Origin: Drosophila pseudoobscura
Lineage: Eukaryota > Arthropoda > Insecta > Diptera > Drosophilidae
Direction: 5' to 3'
NCBI RefSeq assembly: GCF_009870125.1
Contig: NC_046681.1
Coordinates: 3,286,001 to 3,350,000 of the forward strand
DNA: 64,000 nt
Shown here: positions 12,514 through 23,782 of the stretch, one piece after another
How the letters are laid out: every line of letters begins with the position of its first letter
Position numbering within the stretch: position 1 is the stretch's first letter
Position numbers and translations under genes: made by a program
The notes under the pieces: model-generated
Database searches by the model: none
Told to the model about the DNA's origin: nothing
What the model saw: the letters and a program-made list of their open reading frames with translations, nothing else

Positions 12514-14614
12514 CCGGTTTTTTGCTGCCGCCGGCTCTGTTGGCTGTTGCCGCTTGTGTTTGCTCATAGCGCATTTGTGGCCATGTCTGATTAACTGTAA
12601 ATTCAATTTTTTCCACCCGAATCTCTGCTTAATCAATGCATCCAAATAAACGTCGACCTTCGAATTCCCTGAGATACGAGCACATATGTATGTGTATGTG
12701 CAGACCTGCGGCTTATCTTTTAATGGGAAAATCTGCGCATTTTGGAAAGGAATATTTTGTTGGGGTTAGGATTTATTTCAACAGACAAAAAGTAGATCAA
12801 GATAACACCATCGCCATAAGTAAAAAACCTTAAACTATCGTATTCTATGAAGCTGAATTATCGTGAAACTGCTTTTGAGGTTTCCGCTCCTTGGTTTGTA
12901 CCAAATAATTTAAATAAACCTTATTTTGGTAGTCCTACGTGATTAGTTTTGGTGCAATTCTCTATCAAACAAACCTCGCCACTGGAATAGGATTAAGCAT
13001 TACCCCATTAAGTCAGTTTTCTATCACCCACTGCTTACAAACCCATTTCGATGAAGACTTATATATTTTTATTTTTAATTAAGATCTATTTATTAATTGT
13101 ATTTTGACGAAAAGCAAGATTTAGTTCTAATGTTCTAGTTCTTTGAGTATTTATAACAAAATTCATAAAAATAAAGGAAAGGACATGCGTTTAGTTCAAT
13201 CGTTACTTTTGCCACATAAACAATAGTTTAAAGATTTTTGTTGGTAAAACAGACTATTTCATTTTTTAAATGTAAAATTGTTCTAGCCAAATCTTTAAGT
13301 GATTAGCAAACAGAACAAGTTAACACATTCACGGATGCACATCTTTGTTTTGAGATTTTGTTACAGTCTTGATAGGTCTATTAATAATGCTTAAATGTAT
13401 TAAAAATATCGGCAATTTAGTCTCAGATTCAATTTAAATAGAAAGAAGATAAAATATCGATAGGTTACGTCTACAAACGATCATCAAGAAGGCACCAGGT
13501 AGCGTCGTGGAAGGCAACACGAAATCTCGTCCAATTCATTGCAAGTAAATCAATCAAGTCAAAAAAATATGTCATATTTATAAACAGAATTCTGAATGCA
13601 CCAGTATTACCGCCCGATGTGATTGGATTAAATGCTGAACATTCGGGAGTCGAGCGGAATCTGGTAATTGGATTGACAAGTGGAAAAGGACTTGGTAGAA
13701 CATAATTCAAAAAGCTAATTGAGCGCTAGTCCCACATATGCAATCACCAGAAGTTACCTTTGAGGAACGGTGCTTTTTTGCTTCTCAGCTACAACATAAG
13801 TCAAGACTCTCGTATTTTTCCCCCATGAACTTTCATAATTTCATGGAAACTTTCGTCTGCTCGGGCAATTTAGGGCCAATTTCCAAATTCGATTCATTTT
13901 ATGGAAGCATCTATAACTGGGCCAGTTTCCCGTACCCTTGTTGCCTCTTATCGATCCCAGGTGCCGCAGGGAAATGGCAAGGTGAGCCTATGGAATTTCG
14001 GGGCCGATAAGCATTGGGGAAAGAGAAGAGAACGGGCAAAATGAGAGTTTCCACGTGTCGCCCCAAGGTTCTTTGAATTACTTGCGGAGCTGAGTCGCAG
14101 ATAAGGTAGGCAAAGGCAGACTTGGCAGACATCCTGATAGATAAGAGGCGCCGCCGCTAGCTTACGGCCCAGAAAAGGGATGCGAGAGAGGACAAGGAAG
14201 TGTCTTTTGTGTGGAAACAGTTTCATTTTAAAATTGTTCAATCATAATTAATGCAAGTTTGCAATTAAATGCGTTGCATTCAAATTATGTTGATGATGAT
14301 GGCCGTGTCGTGGTGGACGAGGACGTGCCCATGGCCGTGGACGTGGACGTGGGAGTAGCAGGGGGGAGCAGATGCCGGACGTAGTCCAGGCGCATGCAAA
14401 CGAACGGACTGTGAACTGAGACAGAGGCGTGGAAGATTATCGAATAGGGGTACAATACTAAACACTATAGAGATGTGCATAATAGGAACTTTTAATAAAT
14501 CAAACTAGATTAATGAATCTTGATTACAGAATAATAAAAGAAAATACCCTGGCATGTGCGCCCCTGGATAGTGGCATTATTGGCCGTGTGGTCGGATGCT
14601 GCAGCGCCTTTTGT

Positions 14615-14618
<4 letters not shown>
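12514..14618. other. AT-rich non-coding stretch with a DRE-type motif
   Basis: 12830-13470 is strongly AT-rich and has no open frames of note. A perfect TATCGATA (13455-13462), the DRE/DREF-type promoter word, lies at its right end. A minus-strand frame (13471-13710) follows but matches nothing I recognise. 14280-14360 holds GGACGTGGACGTGG-type repeats. Confidence 0.5.
13455..13462. promoter_or_regulatory. DRE-like motif TATCGATA
   Basis: A perfect 8-bp palindrome identical to the core of the Drosophila DNA replication-related element bound by DREF/BEAF-type factors. No adjacent gene start was identified, so function is uncertain and a chance occurrence is possible. Confidence 0.25.

Positions 14619-14648
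<30 letters not shown>
14619..14648. repeat. (CT)15 dinucleotide array
   Basis: Fifteen perfect CT units. On the other strand this is a (GA)n tract that could bind GAGA factor. Confidence 0.97.
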
Positions 14649-14652
<4 letters not shown>

Positions 14653-16619
14653 AACAACTACAACTGCAACGAGAAGCTACAACAACTGTATTGCATTTGC
14701 AGGAGCAATGTGAGCCGACAGCATTTCCTTTTTATGATGGCCGCATTTTAATTGAAACTGTTTTTGCAAATTTATGAAGCGCATAACTTTAAATGGCACT
14801 AAAGTTAATTTCAATGCGGTTGCCCGAGACAAAAGAGACCAACACAACCGCTCTCCCTCTCTCCCTTAACGGTTATATGCTATATAGGATGCATGCATAT
14901 ACTCGTAGATAAATGTGTATGTATTTGCACAAAGGCAGTGGCTGAGGAAAGTGGGAGTCCCTTTCGCTTGCAGTGTTGCTGTGTGGCTGTGGCTCTCACT
15001 CGTGTCCATTGAGAGCCAAATGAACATAATGGAAGTCGGAAAGTGCACGCACAGGCGAACCAAAGCTGATTGCTGCAGCACACGAGAAAACACCTAACAG
15101 ACAGAGAAATGTGTATGAGAAGCGCATAGAGAGGGCAGCGCTCGGCTCCGTTTGAAGGGGACTTTGCGGCCGGCGTCGAGCACTTTTGAAATGGTGTCAA
15201 TATTCAATCAGGTTCAATGGCCTGCGATTGCAGTGACCGGCAGGCTATTCGAGCAGGCAATTAAATGGCAAAATGAATTGCCTGTAATGTCAGTTGTTCA
15301 AAAATGAATTAAAGGACTTAACAACTCCAGCTACGCAACTCGTAGAGCCGGCCACGACGAGGACAATAATGAACCATATAATGCATATAATGAGTGCGAA
15401 CTATTATTGCGATAAAAATTAATGAATTTAAATGCAATTTTTATCGATGTAAAATTCATAATTATGATGCCATTGTCAATGCACTTATTGCCATATTTCA
15501 CAACTGCACAGAACAACAGAAACTACAACTGCAACTACAACTACAACTGCAAATTTATCAACAAATTATTTATGAAGTGTTTACACAGTGCGGGGAAATG
15601 GAAATTGCCAGCGGATGGGGTCGGGGCTGGTCGCTTCCTGCTCCGCCCGAACCCCCCCTTCCACTCAATTGGCAATCCCATTTGAGCTCGCTGACCCAGA
15701 AGCGGGAAGTGCATCTGACAGTTGATAAGCATATGCATGCTCCACGCTGGGTACGAGTACGGGTACGGGAACGGGTGGGAGAGCTCCCCCAATGCCCCAA
15801 TCAGCCACAGATCCGCATCCACCAATTGGCCTAAATGATAGCGCTTGTTGGCGGGAAGCAGAAATCAATTTCAAATATTGAAAATTTGAAATGTTCCATC
15901 GGTCGGCCGGCCACAGGAGCACTTAGCGGGCCTCCCATAAATTTCTGGCCTATCGGGCCGACTGGCCTGCCAGGACGGCCCTCCTCCCCTTGTCTAATTA
16001 CCGTAATGAGTTTTTGGATTTGCGGAGTTTTTCGAAAACTGTAGAAGCTGCACAACTTATGTTCGTGGCTCAAAATTTGAAATTTATGAGCCAACGCCTG
16101 CCTGGAAACTTTTTCCTGGCACAAAGTTGGCAAGTAGCAACTGGCAGAGATGGAAAATTGGGGAAGAAACTTTTACTTAATGGGAAAGTGAATATTCAAG
16201 TTGGGCCTGGGTGGCTCCAAAAATATGCCTCGTTATAATGCACATTCTCCCCCGTTTCATTCGAATTATTACTTGCCTAATTCCCAGAGTCAATTCCTGC
16301 GTATGTAGCTGAGGCAGGCGGCAAGTTTCAGGCCAATTATTGGGCCGGGCTAAGCTACTTAACGACCCGGGGCTCTCCAACCTGTCAGCGGGGCTCCGAA
16401 ATGTCCGATGCCTACAATCTATTTTCCAATTATGCACAGCTTCCGCTGCTGGACAGACACCAGACACCTTTGCCATCCACATTCCCAATTCCAATTCCAC
16501 TGCCATTGCCACTCCCCCTCCCTCTCCCACTACCACTACCGCTCCCCGACTTGCTCTTATTGCCCACATCAAAGTCGGTGGCTTGCGGCTTGTCCAAAGT
16601 GTCAGCAGGATATCATCGG

Positions 16620-16670
16620 CAGCAGCAGCATCAGCATCAGCAGCAGCAGCAGCACCACCACCAGCAGCAA
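16620..16670. repeat. CAG/CAGCAT-rich trinucleotide tract
   Basis: An interrupted run of CAG, CAT and CAC triplets. It would encode poly-Gln/His, but the surrounding frames show no coding character. Confidence 0.85.
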
Positions 16671-18815
16671 ACTCCTTAAGTGTGATGGCGAGTGGGCGTG
16701 TGAGTGTGGGGTCTAAGAGGAAGAGAGAGCTTATCCTGCGTGTTGATAATATTGACAGGGTGTCATTTTGATTGGTTGTGCCACTTGAGCCACGCCCAGT
16801 CCTAATCGAGAGTGCCCCTGGAACAGGTCGTATGACTAATTGCTATTTAATGACCATCTCTACAGCCAGGCTGATCCCAGCCATTGCCATTGCCTGGGCA
16901 TGTGGGTAATTGTCATTGTGGAGCCGCAATCAACGGCACTGCCAGCGATGTGTATGAGCCAAACCGCTGCATGATAAATTTCTGATATGTAAACTTAATG
17001 TTCAGCATAACTTTTCGATCTTAAAGCCACTCTTTTGACCCTGCTCTGCTCTGTGCTTTCTGCTCCGGATTAGGGCGTGTTGTCTGGCTTACTCACCGTG
17101 CATTTTGTTGTGAAAAGAATGCACAGACACGAAATTAATCTCCTGTGGTTTGGCCCAACTTGGGTGAAGGGGCACTGGGCCTGTGCCTTGGCCTGGGCGG
17201 ACAACCCTGCGTATGTGTAATGCGCCTCATGTTGCGCATTGTTGCTTCGTCCACCTATGCACGGAGTCGAGCGGTGGATAATATAAGGCAGAAGCTACAT
17301 TTAATTCAACCCCAGAGCCAGACCAAAACAATCTCCATTGTTGGATCTTGGGGCTGTAGTATGGCTCAGCCACGCTAAGCTGATTTGCCACAATTCGCGT
17401 CTCGTTCTGGTGCAACATATCGCATACGCAGCTTAGGTTGAGCACCACCACCATTCACCTCCATCTGCCGCAGTAGTTAACTTTAATACAAAATTTTAAT
17501 TAACTGGACGGACGACTCGGCCAAGCGGGTTAGACCATTGTTTCTGGCCACGCTCTATTTATGAGAGGCGATGCTGTGAACAGTTGAGCAGGGTCTCAGG
17601 GTCTTCCTCAGCCTAAGCTCCTCTCTGGCCTTGCTCTTTCTATTAGCCAGCAAAGTTTTGTCCTAGCCATCGGGCGATCTATACGAGTAATAAGCACTTG
17701 ACAAACTTATTAAAAGTTTCTCTCCTCTTTGTTGGCCGATACATCAATACTCGTACATCATCCGAAACATGGTTCATTTGCCTGACCGAAAAGAAAACTA
17801 CGAAAAGTCACACAACATTAACTTGAACTATGGCAAACTTTTGACTCCGACAAAGATGCCAGGCAGCGGCAGCGGCAGCCAACAATCTCTCAGACAGCAC
17901 CTCATCAGCCGCGCGAAGGGCCGCAGGGAGACCTTTTCGTCCACAGTCAAAGTTTTTCAAAGCTATTTTTGACTGCGGTCAACTAAACACACACAAAGCA
18001 GATAGGGCCCGAAGAGGAAGACGGAATTGGAAGGCAAGGAGGCATGGGGCTAGGGGCTAGGGGCATGGGTCATGGGACCTGGCTCTGGCTCTGGCTCAAG
18101 CCAGAAACCCCAAACAAAACTGTCGCCAAAGACGAACTTCATCTTGATGCGGTCGGATTCAATTAGATGTTGCCAGACCGAAACCGAAAAGGAAACCTAA
18201 GCCAAGTCTCGATTCAAAGTTTAAAGTTTTTTCTGGGCTGGCAAGAAAAAATACCAGCAAGAATACCAGCAAGATTCGAGTTTTGTGACTGTCACTACTC
18301 CGTAGTGAGAAATTACATTTTCCAAGAGATATCATTCTGGTTCTGGGGCTACATGGTTCTTTCAAATAGTGTTCAGTGTGAACGCTATCGAGTATCAATC
18401 TCAAAGTGGAGATATTCCCAAGAGTATCCAGAACGTTGCAGTTGTGGCAAAAGCGATCGAATGTTGAAGGTTTTGGATGATTTCCTCTGAGTGCTGAATA
18501 CACGTATGCGAACACAATATACCCATGGAATTTACGATTGACGGGTATTCAAACACGTAGCAAAGAAAAGTCAAGTAAAGTTTGATTAGAAGGCGTTGCC
18601 GGCTTGGGACCCGGAACCAGAAATCAGGAACCAGGAACGAGGAACCCTGCTAAGACATCGGTCAGTTTAGCCAGGAAAAAAGCGTCCAAATTACATCCTC
18701 CACACCCTGGGCCGCGCCGGGCGAGAGCCGGCACAGAGTCGGGGCTACTGTGCATTTTGCATTTTGCACATTTGCATTTGCATGCCTGCTACCACAAACG
18801 GCCTGGGGCACCGTC

Positions 18816-18849
18816 ATCGACATCGACATCGACGTCGACGTCGACATCG
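18816..18849. repeat. (TCGACA/TCGACG)n hexanucleotide tract
   Basis: An alternating TCGACA and TCGACG hexamer run ending in TCGACATCG, so it carries many overlapping TCGA palindromes. Confidence 0.85.
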
Positions 18850-19243
18850 TGGCGCATTATTAAAGATGCATAGCTTGAAATATTCAATCAGATTTGAGGG
18901 GGCGTGGATGAAGGGGCAGGGCGTATACAGTGGTGCCACAAAGTTGGCAGCGCCATCGTCGCTGTGTTGATTTATGCAACATTGACGTTGACGCTGCAAA
19001 GTCACATTTGGTTTCTGGTCGAGAGCTGTTGGGGCCTGGTTGGGGCCTGGTCGGGGCTGGTGCTGGCGCTGGTCTCGTTTCGTCTGGTCTGGTCTACATA
19101 AGCAAATATTTTGTGGCTATTGCTATGGTTGCTCCTATGTGCATATCCTGCAGGCATTCAATTATGTTGTATGTTGTATGTTATATGTGGCTCGCCCAGG
19201 AGTGCCAAGTCGAATGGCAATTTCGAGTCTCACGCCACACGGC

Positions 19244-19285
19244 GGAGTCGGAGTCGGAGACGGAGTCGGAGACGGAGTCGGAGAC
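19244..19285. repeat. (GGAGTC/GGAGAC)7 hexanucleotide array
   Basis: Seven hexamers alternating GGAGTC and GGAGAC, a purine-rich strand-asymmetric array. Confidence 0.92.
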
Positions 19286-21888
19286 AGAGGAAAGTGCAGG
19301 GGCAGGGGCAAAGTCAAAGACTTCCTGAATGTCACTCATCGTGTTCTGCGTTCAGCCAAGCTCTACATGAATGTGTGTGAGTTAATTTGTTATTCAAATT
19401 TGTGTGTTATATATTGTTATTACTATGAAAATGGCTATCGCTCCTGTTGTCCCTCTGCACAGACTGGTCAGACGCCGAGCACTTTGCCCTCCAGCCAAAG
19501 GCTATGTATGTGGCTGGGCACCTGTAGTATAGCATGTGAAGCATGGCCATACAGCAGGGTCGATACTTTGGACTGGCATTAGTCGTAAAATTGGCTGTAG
19601 TCTTGGCTGTTTGTCAGAAAATGATTAAATGTGGGAATTTTCCCATTTACTATTGACAGCTTTGGAAAATGCTCGAAATTTTGTGTCGAGTCTTATAAAA
19701 ATACTGAACTGAACATGCGCAGCTCTATTGAATGTAATAATTATTGATTGAATTCTTCAGCTAATGCTAATCTCAATTCATTTGCTGTTCATTTGCTGAA
19801 CAATTGAATCCATTAATTTTCCCTCCAGTCAAGTGGAGTGGAGTCCCAACACACAATTGTCCCATTCATTCACCTTGACACCCGCGGGCATTAAAAATTA
19901 AAAAAGAACACCCTCCGACTGGAAGCCCTAGAAAAGTTTGAGAGCCAACAACTATTAAGGATTAACGCTTGACCGTCTGGGCAAACCCCGCGTCTGGCGG
20001 CGGTCAGTCTCTGTCTCTGTCTCCGTCTCCTTCTCCGTCTTCCGATCTGAATCATTGGGTATGGGCTAGGGTTTATGTTATAGTTAGGGTTTGGGCTTGA
20101 AGGTGGATGTGGATGTGGATGGGTCTGGCTGTTGTCTAGTCTGTCAACCCCCAGGAGGAGTACGCCAGTGCTAAGCGGATTAATTTGTTGACGTGTTGCT
20201 CAATGGAAAAACGAGCCGGGGCGAGTTCAAAATAGAAAGAGAAAGAGAGTGAGAAGAAAATGGAAAAATGGAAAAAAGGGAAAATGCTCAAGCAGCAGTC
20301 AGCAGTCAACGTGCAGCGAAATCCAATCATAATTATAGAGTCCAACGCCTCGGGTCGCGTCGGGAAGAAGTCGATGGAATTTACACAACAAAAGGTGGCC
20401 GCGACATTTTCAGCTGTCAGCATTAATTAAAATGTTTTCATACATCACCCACAGACGGCAGAGTTCTAACACCTCTGTGTTCTGTTCGTTCTGCTGCAGA
20501 CCCCAATCGCCCTCCCCGACCAGTCCCCAACCCATCCCCGCCCAATCCCGGACCAGCCAGAGCGGAAATGTCTTTGGAGAATGGGTATCGAAACACGACC
20601 AGAAGCCGCGACCAGGCATAAAGATGTCAAGCCCCGAACGGGTTGGGTGTGGGGACAATTTCCAGATCACTGCGTGTGTGTTTCTGGTTATCTGGGATTT
20701 ATTTTCGGTCGCGGGCATTTGTCAGCCCGCTAATCTCTGTCTTTGGCGCGCGTGTAAATTATGTTTTTAAATATTTTTGCCACATTTCATTTATCTGTTT
20801 GACATTTGCGCATAATTAAAATGCAATTAAATCGCCAGTAAATAATGCACAAAATGGTATCATTTTTAGAGCTGCAGCATCCAGCCGAAAAGCGCATCAA
20901 TTATTAAAAAAGAGCCACCATCCGGCCCATTAAAGTTGCGTGCCAGCAAAAGTGTTAAGCCCGAAACTTTTGGTGAGAACTTTTAGCGAATGGGAGAGAG
21001 AGCTGAACCGAGCCGGGACGGGCCAGGCCAGGCCAGCTCATGTCAAGGGGTCGACAGGTTAAACGACGAATCGAGTCGACTGTCAATATATAATTGAAAA
21101 TCAGAGCCGTCGCGACGGCAGAAATGTTTTTTTTTCAGTGTCTCTTTTCGGGGGTAATTAAAAAAGTTTTCCCAATCGAAAAATAGAATGAAAATACCAA
21201 TTGACAATGCCCTTTTTTGGCCATCTATAGGGGGATGGAAGACACTAATTGTCGAGCGCAGGACGGGGGACCCAGGAGCTGGCTGGGCAAACATTATCCT
21301 GGCTGACGTAATTAAAAAGCCGTCAACCGAAGTTGGCGCAGTTTGTGCTTAATGTCCAATTGATGCACAGACCGGGGCCGTTAGCTGCACTCTGATCTCG
21401 GACTTGGCCCTGTCTGCAGCTTTCTAATTAAATAAGCCAGCGTCACATTTGTCTTGAGTGTCCGACGATTCGGTGACTTATGATGACTGCAGAGCGGGCG
21501 ACAAAAACCGGACCCGGACCCGGACCCGGACCCAGCTCGGACCGAGTGAAGAAACAAAGCATGCGGCTACTTGGGGCAAGAGATTTATGAGGTAAAAGCA
21601 ATTAGAAAGTGGCATTAACAAGCGAATGCAGCGCGGAACAATTAATAACAGTTACCAACTGCAGTCGTGGGTCAAAGCCAAAGACAGAGAAAGATGTGCA
21701 ACGGGGAGTGGGAGTGCAGAGTGCAAAGAGGAGCGGAATATGAAAGAATATGGGGTTAAGGGTCAACTAGTTTCAATGGCTTTCGCCATCTAAAGGTTTT
21801 TTGGATCCAGAGGGCTTGGCCGATAAAAATATATCGAATGATTAATATCTGTGTGCTGTAGGGGAACTGAACCTATTTTAAAGTCATG
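19286..21888. other. Non-coding stretch downstream of CCDC42-like copy A
   Basis: Contains TCTCTGTCTCCGTCTCC repeats (about 20010-20040), a GGATGT tandem (about 20103-20120) and (GGACCC)4 (21510-21533). No gene recognised. The right end leads to the downstream poly(A) hexamers of copy A. Confidence 0.55.
21510..21533. repeat. (GGACCC)4 array
   Basis: Four perfect GGACCC units. A second, three-unit copy of the same hexamer occurs at 34662-34679, showing a recurring repeat unit. Confidence 0.93.
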
Positions 21889-21929
21889 TTTATTATCGAT
21901 GCTGATATTAGGCCCGAGTGTATCGGTAT

Positions 21930-21935
21930 TTTATT
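21930..21935 (-). terminator. Poly(A) signal AATAAA of CCDC42-like copy A
   Basis: TTTATT on the plus strand reads AATAAA on the minus strand, about 130 bp after the copy A stop codon. A second AATAAA lies slightly further downstream at 21889-21894. Either could serve; the proximal one is the first canonical hexamer after the stop. Confidence 0.6.
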
Positions 21936-22063
21936 ATCTGATGCTCATACGTAACGCGAAAATACAATATCAATCACGGAAACTAAATGAATTTTTTTTT
22001 TCTGAATATCTTGTAGTATTCTTTTGAATTTACTTCCAACGAAAACATTTAAATTTGGCCCGG

Positions 22064-23238
22064 CTAGCAGAGGGTCCCTTCTCCAACGGCATGTTCATCC
22101 GACGTCGTATCGCCTTGGGATGCTTTCAAGACTCCCATCAGTATCTCGACCTCGGCCTTAACGAAATCCAACTGTTTCTCAACGTCGTTGCGAGAGGCAG
22201 CCGGCTGTAGATCTGTGAAAGGATTGGCAGGACTGATTATCCGCTTGAATCGGAGCAGTACTGAACCAGGAACTCACCACGTCGCTTGCAGAGTGTGCGG
22301 TACAAGACGTTGACTCCATCCAAACTACGCTCATTGTCCATGTAGCTGTTGGTTATGGTGTCCTTGGTGGTGGCCAGGATGCTCTCCCACTTTAGGCACA
22401 AGACCCTCGACTCATTGTACGAGCGCTCGAGCTTGGCCAGATCGTTTTTGAGGCCCAGTACCGTCAGGGCAGCCTCATTGGTGACCTTCACCATACTCTT
22501 GCGCATTTCCTCGATTTCTTGGAGTTTCTTCTGCTCCAACTGATTGATTTCGACCTGTGCAAGCACTAAAATAATGTGTCAGAGAGCTGTTTTTGAGCTC
22601 AGCTCATCGCATGCTCACTTAGGGCATCACATCGGTCCATGCAGTCCTTGGGAGAGACGAATATATCGCAGACCTTGACCACCTCGTCCAGAACCTTCTC
22701 ATACGGCTGGAACTCCTGAACGGTGGCCTTGAGGGCTTCCCGGAAGGCCTTCAGCTCGTCTATGGAGCTCTTGAAGTTCTCAATGCCCTCGCTCAGTTCG
22801 CCGTGTAGGGCAATCTCTTCGTCGATGGTCTTGTCCGCCGCCCGCTTCTTGTCCACGCAGTCCTTGATGAAGCTGTTAACCTCGATGAAGCGCTTCCTGA
22901 GTCGCTCCTGGATCTTGTACATCTTCCGCACGCGGGACGAGTTCAGCTCCGTCTGCCTTTTGGCACTGGCCAGCATCTCCTTCTGCAGCTTGGTCATGGC
23001 GTCATGCTCGCGATGGTTCTGAATGAACAACAGCTCGATGGAGTCCCCGGCAGAGTCGGAGTTTGGCGGTTTTCTGTTAATCGATCTTTAATCATCTTGG
23101 GGCCACGTGATGTTCCAGAACTTACACAAAGAACTTGTCCTGCATCTTAGAGTTAAGGTAGTCCCCAACAGCATGTTCGGGCCGCAAGTCCAAGTTGCCC
23201 AAGACATCGAGCTTCTTGGTGGGCTTAACGCGTGGCAT
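22064..23238 (-). CDS. CCDC42/CFAP73-family (DUF4200) coiled-coil protein, copy A
   Basis: Four coding exons on the minus strand: 23238-23126, 23073-22619, 22565-22278 and 22212-22064 (TAG stop). They encode 334 aa, close to the roughly 300-320 aa I recall for vertebrate CCDC42. Introns of 52, 53 and 65 bp all have GT-AG ends, in phases 2, 1 and 1. The start MPRVKPTKKLDVLGNLDLRP is chosen because the neighbouring paralogue starts at the matching codon. Residues from about 55 to 285 are charged, heptad-like coiled coil, with no signal peptide or membrane segment. Family hallmarks visible are EVNSFIKDCVDKKRAADK in exon 2 and ALTVLGLKND followed by CLKWE in exon 3. The last lines up with the FWESRW segment of vertebrate CCDC42. 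Family members are axonemal or manchette-associated proteins needed for sperm flagella; an axonemal role here is inference. I recall a D. melanogaster CCDC42 homologue named CG10750 but could not verify orthology. Exon 4 diverges from copy B. Confidence 0.93.
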
Positions 23239-23782
23239 CTTCGAGCTGTTGACCGAATCCCCTGACTTCAAAATGTAGCAAATAAATGTGTGGGATACTA
23301 ATCTTGTGAGTTTCTGTTTCTGTTTCTGTTTGCTGTAAGCTGTGTATTATTATTGTAACAAATTTTACGAGACCTACTTGGAACATGATTTTATTTGGGT
23401 GAAAAGAAAAACATTCGTTGCCTGAGCGATCGAAAATCGCCAAGGCAATAGTTGCCATGGGCTTGAAAATGACGAAAGGGAAAGAGTATCCCTTCCAGAG
23501 TGTTAGTAATACATTTGTACTACAATTCCCAAATGAAACCAAGAATAGTGCTCAAATTGAATCTTCATAGATTGAAGCAGGGGACTAGTCCTACAATAAT
23601 TGCAAGAATTTGAGAAATAAAGGGAAAACAGTAGGCTGGAAAGGAGTTGTCCTTACAGTCTATCAGTAATCAAAATACTTACAGAGAATGAACATATTCT
23701 CCTTACAACAGAGATAGACAAATATATTAACATATAATAATATCATACATATTTTATAAGAGGTTTTATATACACCGATAAA
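23239..23782. promoter_or_regulatory. Shared divergent intergenic region of the CCDC42-like pair
   Basis: These 544 bp separate the two start codons, so both promoters and 5' leaders must lie here or within a neighbouring leader exon. A short (TTTCTG)n tract sits near 23307-23331 in the leader side of copy A. The half next to copy B is AT-rich (23700-23780). I see no clear TATA box at a fixed spacing, and no obvious motif shared between the two halves. Compact divergent spacing is common for duplicated Drosophila testis genes, which makes a bidirectional promoter plausible, but this is inferred from layout only. Confidence 0.6.

Larger units (their letters stand above)
14649..19243. other. 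Non-coding stretch rich in short tandem repeats
   Basis: Contains CAACTA/CAACTG repeats (about 15525-15551), GTACGGGTACGGG words (about 15755-15776), a C/T-rich CCAATTCCA-type tract (about 16485-16545), a mixed CAG/CAT tract (16620-16670) and a (TCGACA/TCGACG) tract (18816-18849). No gene could be supported on either strand. Confidence 0.55.
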
